DNA of 64,000 nt, from contig CM031601.1 in the NCBI GenBank assembly GCA_018398815.1, positions 36,939,113 to 37,003,112 on the forward strand, in the 5' to 3' direction. The notes below the pieces were generated by a model that saw only the letters and a list, made by a program, of their open reading frames with translations, searched no databases and had not been told where the DNA came from. This stretch comes from Conus ventricosus. Its lineage: Eukaryota; Mollusca; Gastropoda; Neogastropoda; Conidae. The position numbers and the translations under genes are program-made. How positions within the stretch are numbered: the stretch's first letter is position 1; each line of letters begins with the position of its first letter. This document shows, in pieces, positions 55,460 to 64,000 of the stretch.

Positions 55460-56663
55460 GGCATCATATACTTTACCATGTCAGACCATAGCAGAATTTA
55501 AAGGAATCGGAGGAGGGCAGTGCCCTAATGGTTCTTGGGGTTAGATGGCGGAACGGAAATAGCTGCATTAGCTGCCACAAAAGAGATCCCTTTAGAACCA
55601 TCAGCCCGGGTCATTCGGATATCCCTCAAGTAGAAGTTTATGAAGGGGTTTTCCGGACGCCAGAAGGCTGCCTCCAATAGATGGTGCACGGGGACAGAAT
55701 GCTGGAACGCCGCAGAGGTGGCCAGGGCTCTGACCTCATGAGCTCGGAGGGCTATGGCCGGGAGGTCCTTATATGCCTGGGCGTAGGCAGATCTGACCGT
55801 CCTGGACAGCCATCTGGAGATGGTGCCCGCCGAGATGTCCTTAGGATTATTTGGGTTAATGGAGATGAGGAGGCGTCTCTGGGATGCACGCCTGGGGCGC
55901 GCGCGTTCCCATAGTATCTAAGGCACCTGGACGGGCACAGGTCCATGTCACCCCCCACCCCACCCCCGGTCTCGACTGTTGAGGATATCCGCGAGTGAGC
56001 GGATGACGAGGGAGGGGGAGGAAGAGCCATGTCATGCCAGTTCCTGGTTCTTAGCTAAGAATTCAGGGAGGAATTTCAGGGAGACTGAGCCGTCCCTGTG
56101 AAAGGCCACGTCTATGGGGTCTCCGCTGAGGGCATGGATTTCGCTTCGCCGTCTGGCCGAAGCCAGGGCGAGGAGAAATGTGGTCTTCATAGAAAGGAGG
56201 TCAAAGGGGATGGTGGCAATGGGCTCGAAGGGAGGTTTCCTAAGAGCATCAAGGACAATGAAGAGGTCCCAAAGGGGAACACGCCTAGGGGACTGGGCCT
56301 CCCTTAGGGCCACCCCCCTGGAGATCTCTCTGAGGAGAAAATCATTCTCAAAAGATGGTCCGCCTAGTTGGCGGATAGTAGTGCATATGGCTGATCGGTA
56401 ACCCTGGATGGAGCTAGACAATAGCTTACGTGCTGAGGCTAAGTGAGATAAGAAGTTGCCTAGCTGGATGTTAGAAGGGGAATCATGGGGAACGGAGTTG
56501 TCCGAGCACCAGGAGACCCATCTCTCCCAGCGGTAGTCATAGAGGGACTCGGTGCTGGGTCTACGCGAGGCCAAGGCTAAATCTCGCAGGTCCTGCGAGG
56601 CTCCAGCCCCCGCGAGGATGTCTAGGACGGACCGGGATCTGTCCGAGTGGGAGACAGGGGTAG
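55143..56663 (-). mobile_element. DIRS recombinase fragment (DIRS-D) inside the RTE-like LINE
   Basis: From 56660 on the minus strand an open frame of about 210 residues encodes the recombinase N-terminus and core: RRPSTESLYDYRWERWVSWC, IQGYRSAICTTIRQLGGPSF, RRVPLWDLFIVLDALRKPPF, and the first catalytic Arg in ASARRRSEIHAL. After a frameshift near 56030 come CPSRCLRYY and then a decayed HxxR (EVRALATS near 55.74 kb) and AFWRPENPFINFYL. The terminal region 55143-55459 has a 57-bp inverted repeat. RT and gag are absent. A few LINE codons appear lost at the insertion site. Confidence 0.8.
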
Positions 56664-57870
56664 ATGCAACAAGCAGGTTTTCGACCAAACCGATCATGCG
56701 CCGACCAGATTGCAATCCTGAGGATCATTCTCGAACAATCCCAGGAATGGAACTCACGTCTGTACTGCACCTTCATCGACTATGAGAAGGCTTTTGACAG
56801 TGTTCACAGGAACACCCTATGGCAACTCATGAGACACCATGGAATATCAACAAAGTTTGCCAACATCATCAAGAACTTCTATGAAGGAGTGAGCTGCAAG
56901 GTCATACACAAAGGACAACTAACAGGGAGCTTCCCTGTCAAAACTGGAGTTAGGCAAGAATGTCTGCTTTCACCTTTCCTGTTTCTGTTCATGGTAGATT
57001 GGATCATGAGGACAACGACAGCCAGGAAGAGGAATGTTATCAGTGGACCATGACTGGACAGCTAGACGACCTGGACTTTGCTGACGATCTGGTGCTCCTG
57101 TCCCACACCCATCAGCAAATGCAAGAGAAGACATCAGACTTGGAAGTAGTTTCAGCACAGGTCGGGCTGAAGGTGAACAGAGGGAAAACAAAAGTACTGC
57201 GAGCCAGCACAAAGAAACAAGACCCCAACAGAGTGAATGAAAACCCGCTAGAAGAGGTGGAAAAGTTCACATACCTGGGCAGCACAGTTGACAGGCAAGG
57301 TGGAACAGATGCGGATGTCAAAGCAAGAATTGGCAAGGCCAGGAAAGCTTTTCGTCAATTAAAGTACATCTGGACCTCCAGGCTTGTCGGCAGACGAACC
57401 AAGATAGGACTTTTCGACTCTGTCAAGTCAGTACTCATGTATGGCGTCGAGACGTGGAGAACAACAAGACCATCTCCAAGAAAATACAGACATTCATTAA
57501 CGGCTGCCTTCGACAGATACTTCAGATCCACTGGCCAGACACAATCAGGAATGTGGGACTGTGGGAGCGGACACATCAACTCCCTGCGGAGAAAGAGGTG
57601 AAAAAGAGGAAATGGCGTTGGATAGGCCACACATGGAGGAAGCCCATCGATGACATTACACGACATGCTCTGCGCTGGAACCCACAGGGACAGAGGAAAA
57701 GGGGAAGACCTAGGAATTCACGGAGGAGAGACTTGGATGCAGACAGGAAGAAAGTGGGATATGCCTGGAGAGATTTGGAAAGGGCAGCCCAGGACAGGGC
57801 GCGCTGGTGGATTGTTGTTGATGGCCTTTGCTCCAGTGGGAGCTGATGGCTTGAACGAATAATGTCATCA

Positions 57871-58338
57871 ATCACATTTGCATGTGTCAAAAAGGGATTA
57901 TTCGATTCCATTTTTATCCTCAACAGAGGAAAAGGAGAAAAACGAGCTAGTTTTAATATGGCGCAATGCTGTGAACTCACTGGGGGTGATAACTCCAGCT
58001 GGCCTATCTGGGGCTTAAGGTAAATTAATTCTCTTTTCTCTCATTTTTTTTCTTTTCTGGGGAGTGGTGATGTTTCATGCCAGATGGGGATAGGACAGCT
58101 AAGTATGAGAAAAATGGGCAGATGAGTATATGTGTGAGGATCTTACAATGTCTGTCTGATGTGTTCACCCCTTCCCTCCAACCTTTTTGGTAAAACACAT
58201 CCATACACATAAAAACATGCATAAAGACACAAAAACTCATTCACACAGAGAGACTCAAACAGGCGTATACAGCCACATACATACAAATTCAGACACATCT
58301 CTCAAACACACGCATACCAAAAACTCTACAAACACCAC
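57871..58338. other. HERC2 intron, nothing recognised
   Basis: Between the RTE-like LINE end and the HERC2 donor at 58338. Mostly ACACA-rich low-complexity words at 58190-58330. Confidence 0.45.
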
Positions 58339-58532
58339 CTTTCCCTGGGCTCCTGAGCTCTGCCAGAAGCCCTCATTAGCATCGATGAGCTTCATGGCCT
58401 GGTTCTCCCTGGAGGACACAGTGATGTTCTTCACACACATGTGCCAGTTGTCCACCACTGTCCCACTGGCCACACCCCGCTGCACCGGCTTGGTCTGCTT
58501 GCCAGGTTTGCCTGCAAAAGTCGGCTCACTCC
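58339..58532 (-). CDS. HERC2: HERC2 exon: start of the DOC (APC10-like) domain
   Basis: Reading the minus strand from 58532, two bases complete a codon and 64 codons follow. Recognisable HERC2 features are the stretch VSSRENQAMKLID and the motif WQSSGAQGK at the exon end, which in human HERC2 precede HWIRLE. The DOC domain is a jelly-roll fold related to APC10 and is thought to bind protein partners. The acceptor is a CCCGCAG site and the donor is AAG followed by GTGGTG, weaker than the others here. It joins in phase 0 to the exon at 45838-46035. Runs of CA repeats lie upstream in the preceding intron. Confidence 0.93.
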
Positions 58533-58625
58533 CTGCGGGCAGAGTTATCAGTAACATCACTAGGTTGGATAATGAAAAATGCACATCATGTATAAAGGGT
58601 TTTACATGCTAACAAGGATCTTAGC

Positions 58626-58692
58626 GTGCACACACACACACACACACGCACACACACACACACACACATTCACATAAATATACATACACACA
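58626..58692. repeat. CA microsatellite
   Basis: (CA)n of about 65 bp with CG and AT interruptions, upstream of the HERC2 exon at 58532. Confidence 0.9.
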
Positions 58693-59360
58693 AGATGAAA
58701 TAAATGATCAGTCAGTATAATGTTGCTTATAATGCAGCCGCTGCAAAAGGGGCCATATCAGGGCTGTCACTGCATTGAAGTCAACTCTAAAGTCATATTA
58801 ACACAAACCATCCACACAACTCCTTAAAATACACCTCCTAAAAACATGCCTGAAATGTCATTAAAATCTTTCTTCTGTAAAATCTTAAATCAGATGAAAA
58901 TGTTGATCTCTATCAGGAATTCAAAAATCAAATCAGGTGGGACATCTCTGAACAAGGTTTTCATGGTGTCTACTGTAAAGTGTTTGTGTCTGACAACACA
59001 TAACTCCCAACATTATAAAAGAACATATTTCATTGCGAGTGGTACATGACATGGAATGCACCACATATTTTCTTCACCTTTTAAAAGATATGAATGTGTG
59101 TAAAAGGCATGGCCTGTGTGCTAATGGCACAAGACTGCTTCTTTCTGGCTGCCATTGGAACATTGTAAAAACTCCCTTCAGGCTTGGACAGATTTGGAAG
59201 AGTTTGTTATGCATCTGAGAGTTCCATTCCTCTTGCCAGAGGTCTTTGACATAAGCCTGAGCTTTGGGTTTCAGATCTGTGTGAAGGTTAGACAATCTGC
59301 TTAACTCTTCCTTTGTACACTTGATCACAACAAAAAAACACCAGTTGTTCTCTGCCAAAT

Positions 59361-59385
59361 TTTCGTCTTTAATGGACTTCTTCAG
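59361..59385 (-). ncRNA. Hammerhead ribozyme-like core in the second Penelope-like element
   Basis: The minus strand reads CTGAAGA, then AGTC-CATTAAA-GAC, then GAAA. The layout equals that at 26828-26851, but stem II uses GTC/GAC instead of GGC/GCC, so pairing is kept by compensating changes. It lies about 45 bp from the 3-prime end of the insert. Stem I and stem III partners are unclear. Confidence 0.5.
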
Positions 59386-59509
59386 GACTGTCACCTTGGA
59401 ACACCTAGTAATCCTCCTTTGACGTCTATCTTGTCATACGTCATTGTCTATACATATTTATTGGTCTCTTGTTTATGTCGTCAAACCTGGAAGATTTTTG
59501 TTTTGTTTC

Positions 59510-59602
59510 TTCCTTTCTCTCTCTCTTTTCTTCTCCTTTCTCTTCTCTCTCTCTTTCTTCCTTTCTCTCTTTCTTTCTTTCTTTTCATTCTTTCCACAAC
59601 CC

Positions 59603-59633
<31 letters not shown>

Positions 59634-59638
59634 AAAAA
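59510..59638. repeat. TC-rich, poly-C and poly-A simple repeats
   Basis: TTTCTC/TTTC repeats (59510-59592), about 23 C (59600-59622) and about 15 A (59623-59638). Overlapping open frames in several directions are artefacts. Confidence 0.95.
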
Positions 59639-61473
59639 CCACACACACACGCACAGTTTGTCCGAGTGGCAGCAGGGGAAGAATCGTGGACACCACCTGA
59701 GCTCTAGTCTCATACATTTAGGCCGTCAGGGTAATTTGTTTTCAGTTTGTGGCGCCACAATCATTCCCTGACTTTGCATTTGCACGCATTCTTGGAGTTC
59801 TATTGCAATAACCCTCGTGTCTGCCATGGAGTGGCTGTTAGCTTGGAAGTGTTTGGCTACCAGGGTTTCAGCACGGCAGCCTTCCGTTTCTCTGGTCCCT
59901 TCATTTTTTATGCTTGATCTGTGGCCATAAAAGCGTTTCTTTAGTGGCTGTCCCGTCTCCCCAACGTACTGCATGTCCCCACAGCGTGCACAATTGATGA
60001 GGTATACCACATCACTGCTGGTGCACGTCAGTCTATGGCGTACCTGGAACACCTGACCGGTGCGGACACTAGTGAACTGTGTGGTCTCTTGCAGATGTTC
60101 AGCGCATAGGACACAGCTCTTTGACTGGCACTCTTCCTTTGTGGCACTCTTTGCAAGTTGATCAACCCCCTCATTGACTCAAATGCCCACATGACCTCTT
60201 GGATGTGACTTTTAAATTTCAGTTTTTGTTCAAAGAAAACATTGGGAAATTTGGCTTCTTTTACAGCTGGATTTGCCCAGACAAATCGCAGGATCAGCTA
60301 AGAACTGATGAAAATTTTTAAAGTGGAAACAGTTTTAGTCCCTGAAAATGTAAGCCGTTTTCCTCAGCCCACTGTCAGATTTTAATAACACAAAGTTGGA
60401 TTCGACGCTGCACGCTAGCATACAAGGTTCCAACTGCGTAAAGTGTGGTGAAGTCATCAAGCAGAGAACACTTGGAACCCTGCTTTACAGAACTGACAAT
60501 CTGGTTGGTTTTGATGCTGAAGAGAGCAGGAGAAAGAATTCTACCCTGGGCTACATCCAACTCCTGCTCATAGGTGTCTGACAGCTTTGTGCCAACACAA
60601 ACTTAACTGCTGGCCAGCCAGAATGTTTTAAATAAAAACAGCCAAATGACCTTCATATATGAATGCAGAATTCCATATTTGCATGTGGTATCATAAGCTT
60701 TCTCCAGGTTAAAAAAAAGATAGCAACCACTTGTTCTTTGTTAATGAAGGGGTTGCCGGTGGTGGTTTCAAGACGGACTAAACAGTCAACAGCAGAGTGG
60801 CACTGTTCATTGGCCAAAAGGCCATTCGTTTCCAGCTTCCACATCAGATCTTTTCCATTAGCTTGCAGAAGCAGCTGGTCAGAGCTATTCAACGCTAGCT
60901 ATTGGACAATAATTTGAAGGACTGGTAAGGTCTTTTCCAGGCTTGGGAATTGGAATGACCAGGAGGGCTTAAAGTATCCTGTGGTCAAGATATAATTGTA
61001 GACTTTCAGAATGGTTTGCAGACAGCTTTCTAGGAGACGTTTCAAATGTTGGTAATTGATGCCATCAAGGCCAGGAGCAGAATCGCTACAGGTTTGCAGA
61101 GCTGATTTCAGTTTATGAATGGAAAATGGTACATTGTAGACGTCAGAGTTGTTCGAGGTGAAGTTACTGGGACATTTCTCTTTTAGTTGTTTTTCAAAAA
61201 AGCAGATTTTCTAGAGGAGAACAGAAGTTCAATAGTGGAGGTCAACAGATTGGTAACAGTATGTTTGTCAGTAATCAGAGCATCAGCAAGTTTCAGGTGA
61301 TGAATTGACAGGTTGGTGTGTTTCCTTTTGATTTTCTTGATTGTTTTCCAACACAATGCTGAGCACCTTTGCATTCACTGGAAATGTGCTGGCATTCAGA
61401 ATTAAACCAGGGTGTTTGAGGCATTTGTAATTTATCTGAAGAAATCGGAATATTGTCTTTTGCACATTTGATC

Positions 61474-62491
61474 CCTTGCGCTGGTTGTCACGACATAAGT
61501 CGCGCTGTAGGGTTAGCCTTGCTAACCTACTTTCACCGACACACACAGATACAAAACTATGGCTCACTGACAAACTAATTTGCATAAATGACTGAACGAG
61601 CCATGAAACATGGATTTTTAGCTTTTTAGCTTAGTTTATAGTTAGCAGCAGCTTGTAATGCATGGTGCGACTCAAATCATCTGGCAAATAACAATGGCGG
61701 CGCCCAGAGGAAAACGTGATAGAACTAGGAACTCGTTTGAAGATTTTTTTGCTGATGCTGTTGTGGAAAAAGCAGGTGAAGAAGAAGTTACAGACATTTT
61801 GAAAGAACTGGGCATGGTCGGTGATAGTTTTGATTTAGATCAAGCACCACATAATCGTGATTTTGAGTGCAACATAGACAACGACTGGGCAAGTGATAAG
61901 GATGAGGGGAATGTCAACATGCCATTCAGTGGTGGGGAAGAAAAACTCAAGTGTAGCACTTCCAGATGATCCTAAACCTTTCACATGTAAACAGCGACAG
62001 TGTGGACTACCTATTACATTTGTTGACAGTGACCACTTTGGGGTGTTTTTATGTTATCAGCACGCGAGTTCAAAGTGAAAACTGAACTGTACCTTATTCA
62101 CTCTGGATTACCTGCATGAAAGACTGGTACAATCCACACTGACTTTCCTTTGAAAAAGGTTGCAACTTATTTCTGAATACTGTGAAACATCACTGACTGG
62201 ATTATTTATGAACAAGCTCTTGAGTATGACAAGCAGGATGTGCCACCTGTTATTTTCACATTCTAGACAATTAAGCACCTAATCAAACACTCACAAAGCA
62301 CACCAGTTCTGTTTTATATTATTCTTTATTCAGTTACTAACAATTTTTATTCTGCATGTCATGTTCAAATACTAACAGTTGAAAAGTTATGCATGTTATA
62401 CAAACGTAACTTTTTTTTTCAAACTTTCCTTCTGTTAATTCACCAGACAACAAACTTAAAAGCATGTTGTTAAATAACCAGCGCAAGGGTT
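61474..62491 (+). mobile_element. piggyBac-type element in LINE copy g, with a short transposase-like ORF
   Basis: Inverted termini CCCTTGCGCTGGTT (from about 61472) and AACCAGCGCAAGGG (ending 62491), followed by TTAA at 62492-62495. The left TTAA has decayed to a single T. Aligning LINE copy e (GCACATTTGATTACAG) with the flanks here (GCACATTTGA and TTAAGAGTATGTCAG) shows the insertion site. Inside, 61694-61970 encodes MAAPRGKRDRTRNSFEDFFA and an acidic DFECNIDNDWASDKDEGNV, followed after a frameshift by PKPFTCKQRQCGLPITFVDS to a stop at 62078. The acidic start resembles piggyBac N-termini, but no catalytic domain is present: a non-autonomous derivative. Confidence 0.7.
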
Positions 62492-64000
62492 AAGAGTATG
62501 TCAGTCAGGGTTTTGGGAGGGTCCAGACTTGGCAGAATTTCATCTTCTTTAAGTTCTCTTCGGACATATTCCGCACAGATCCCAGTTAGCTTTTGGATTA
62601 ATTGTGGTGCTCAGGTAAACTGCAGCTTTCTTTACTATTGTTTCAGGACAACTGGAAAGTGGTCATTTCTGCAGAGATTGTCATGACCACACCACTCACT
62701 GACCAGAACCAGTGAAGGTTCACGTATCAACAAATCTATACACGAAAGTATATCTGTGGAAGAATAAGGTATGCTGGAGACTCATCGTCTAGAAAACACA
62801 AATCCAGCTCTGAAAAGACCTTTATGAAGCAGACCTGTGGATGAAGAATTCCTATTACACCTTGGCAAATATAATGAGTTCACAACAAACTGTTTTATGG
62901 AGAGTGACTCTTACAGCTAATCCTGTAAAGGTGAAAGAGGAGCAATAGGGCTATACAGCAAAGATTTGTGCATAAGTAGGACAATGCCGTCTGTTAATCC
63001 CAAAGTGGAAGGTTGTGCAGGCTTAGAAAGAATATTGAAGCCAGAAAGACTGAAGGTCTTCTGGCTTTGAATATTCATTTCCTGGAGAGCTACTGCTTGA
63101 GGATTAAGAATGTGTCAAAGGAGCTGTAGTTCCTCAAAATCAGAGTCTAAACCACTGATATTCTAAGTGACTAGTGTACTATCCATGGTGCAGATGACAA
63201 ACAGGAGAGAAATCAGTTCATCTCTAAGTCATCGTCTACATCTGAAGGAGCAAATTTATTTTGAAGTGGGACAGGTTTGTTTGGTTCTCCAGACCCACTG
63301 GAAGACTTGCTCTCAGGTGGAGATGGCCTGGGTTCAGGAGACGGTAGAGGTCGTTTTTTCATCTCCACCATCTTTACACTTTGATGGGCTCCCTTGCCCT
63401 CAATGGCACTGTTCTTGACAGGTCAAGGCAGGAGTGCTGGTTTTTTTTCAATTATTCTGCCCAGAAGCAGATACTGTGCAGTTTGAAAAGTGGTCGATTT
63501 AACATGCCCGCCAGGGGCATCTGCTTGGATTGGGAGTGGTGAATTTGCATCCACCTAGGCCAAACACTTTATCTTGCACTATTATTGAAAAATAGAAAGC
63601 ATCAGTTTGGCAAGAAACAGAGTGAGTGGATACTCTCTTCACAGCTAAAGCATAGGAAGAGATGGAAGTGGACGACTGCCAAAGACCTGTTTCCTAGCTT
63701 CGAAAAATGAATTTTGTTTTCAATTTCAACTTTTTGAATAACTATTTTTTCCTGCAGCCAAACTGGGCAGCTGAGTAAAGAGGAGGGGCAATCGCCATTG
63801 CAGTTTACACGATGGGACTGATCTTTACTAGGCCCATCATGGGTTGCTTTGCAGCAAACATCACACACCTTCTCCGCAGAACAACGATTTCTATTGAGTC
63901 CAAATCTCTGACATTTAAACCAGTGCCCAGGAAAAGGAATCTATAGCTGAACATTGAGATACCCCACTTTGATGGCTTGTGATAGGAGGAAGTAAAGAAT

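Larger units (their letters stand above)
53200..57870 (+). mobile_element. RTE-like LINE interrupted by a DIRS fragment
   Basis: The endonuclease starts near 53455: IGAWNIRTLYETGKTKQVTG, DILGLSKTRW, CYAPTNNTDDDEKDNFYDRL, ILMGNFNTKVGQDN and TENHIDHFCISKKFRRT with AATDHHLLVA, the APE pattern of RTE-like LINEs. RT follows: FYD-spacer sequence, AAGPDEV, YRGIMLLSVPGKTFN, then after the insert QQAGFRPNRSCADQIAILRI, FIDYEKAFDSVHR (catalytic Asp), PVKTGVRQECLLSP and the palm LDFADDLVLLS. The C-terminus WRWIGHTWRKPIDDITRHAL to a stop at 57846 is typical of this family. Stops and frameshifts occur near 53.72, 54.37, 54.93 and 57.05 kb. A DIRS piece occupies 55143-56663. Confidence 0.88.
1588..58532 (-). 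other. HERC2: HERC2 orthologue, internal part of the gene (8 exons in this window)
   Basis: HERC2 is a giant HECT-type E3 ubiquitin ligase with three RCC1-like propellers, a DOC domain and a C-terminal HECT domain; it acts in DNA damage signalling and protein turnover. This window holds only the DOC domain and the start of the second RCC1-like domain. Exons run from high to low coordinates: 58339-58532, 45838-46035, 29745-29888, 21326-21487, 16250-16331, 10361-10504, 9911-10001 and 1588-1764. All joins use GT donors and AG acceptors with matching phases (0,0,0,0,1,1,2), and the joined product follows the human HERC2 order without gaps. Introns are about 12.3, 15.9, 8.3, 5.0, 5.7, 0.36 and 8.1 kb and are filled with repeats. 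The 5-prime exons lie beyond position 64000 and the rest of the RLD and the HECT domain lie before position 1. Confidence 0.93.
59317..60129 (-). mobile_element. Penelope-like element 3-prime fragment with GIY-YIG domain
   Basis: The 813-bp insert is flanked by a 13-bp duplication ACTCTTCCTTTGT (59304-59316 and 60130-60142). On the minus strand a linker with a Cys cluster (KSCVLC) leads into GIY-YIG: SDVVYLINCARCGDMQYVGE, then RFYGHRSSIKN with the catalytic Arg, and HSMADTRVIAIELQ, ending near 59726. The RT is absent, so the copy is 5-prime truncated. The 3-prime part has poly-T/poly-G (plus strand poly-C/A at 59600-59638), a TTTC/TCTC tract (59510-59592) and a hammerhead-like core at 59361-59385. 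Confidence 0.85.
58712..64000 (-). mobile_element. RNase H LINE with internal deletions and two inserts (copy g)
   Basis: The 3-prime tail starts at 58712 (AATGTTGCTTATAATGCAGC on plus). RNase H end: LHTDLKPKAQAYVKDLWQEE near 59.24 kb, interrupted at 59316 and resuming at 60130 (AKSATKEE-like), then an abrupt jump to RT C-terminal sequence, so half of RNase H is deleted. RT remnants: LVRLETTTGNPFINKEQVVA near 60.75 kb, a decayed QGRILSPALFSIKTN near 60.53 kb and SLLDDFTTLYAVG near 60.45 kb. A piggyBac-type element fills 61474-62491. Endonuclease-region remnants lie at 62.5-63.1 kb and ORF1 CCHC sequence (CDVCCKATHDGPSKDQSH) at 63.8 kb. The 5-prime end lies beyond the window. Confidence 0.8.

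Noticed and set aside
59419..59771. Plus-strand Ser/Leu/Phe-rich frames
   Set aside because: They translate the TTTC, poly-C and poly-A tracts in the Penelope-like 3-prime region.
1..64000. CRISPR arrays, phage or prokaryotic defence systems
   Set aside because: The tandem arrays have no repeat-spacer structure, no cas-like genes are present, and the gene structure is spliced and animal-like.

Overview
The window is nuclear DNA from an animal, most likely a lophotrochozoan such as a mollusc. That placement is an inference from an invertebrate-type HERC2 gene, long CA/TG and TA microsatellites, and a crowded mix of DIRS, Penelope-like, RNase H-bearing LINE, RTE-like LINE and piggyBac-type elements. 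No prokaryotic gene organisation is visible.

The only host protein-coding gene I can support is a HERC2 orthologue on the minus strand. Eight exons lie at 58.5, 45.9, 29.8, 21.4, 16.3, 10.4, 9.95 and 1.7 kb. In that order they encode the DOC/APC10-like domain and the first half of the second RCC1-like (RLD) domain. Every intron has a GT donor and an AG acceptor, and reading phases match at every junction. The gene enters from beyond the right edge and leaves past the left edge. Its last exon here lacks one base relative to the expected frame.

Almost everything else is intronic repeat. From left to right: a 30-bp minisatellite (0.46-1.58 kb); a degraded DIRS element (2.4-8.25 kb) with a piggyBac-type insert in its reverse transcriptase; an L1-like ORF1 relic; a tRNA-derived SINE relic; a DIRS RNase H/recombinase fragment (12.1-13.7 kb); LINE fragments; two large minisatellites (49 bp and 27 bp) on either side of one HERC2 exon; a piggyBac transposase relic (22 kb); and a Penelope-like element (23.65-27.06 kb) inside a 370-bp satellite and itself carrying a hAT-like insert. 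From 30 to 45.5 kb is a nested stack of RNase H LINEs and two DIRS copies. A piggyBac 5-prime fragment (48.8-49.5 kb), a CR1-like LINE split by a Harbinger-like element (49.75-52.06 kb), an RTE-like LINE split by a DIRS fragment (53.2-57.87 kb) and one more RNase H LINE carrying a Penelope-like and a piggyBac-type insert (58.7-64 kb) complete the window.

The most notable points are: a hammerhead-ribozyme-like core at the same 3-prime position in two different Penelope-like copies, with compensating stem changes; clean nested insertions that preserve the host frame and target duplications; a Harbinger-like element holding a Myb-like exon and an antisense LINE ORF1 fragment; a large inverted repeat at the end of two unrelated DIRS copies; and minisatellites clustered beside HERC2 exons. 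No CRISPR array, rRNA or intact tRNA gene was seen, and no wholly new multi-gene system.
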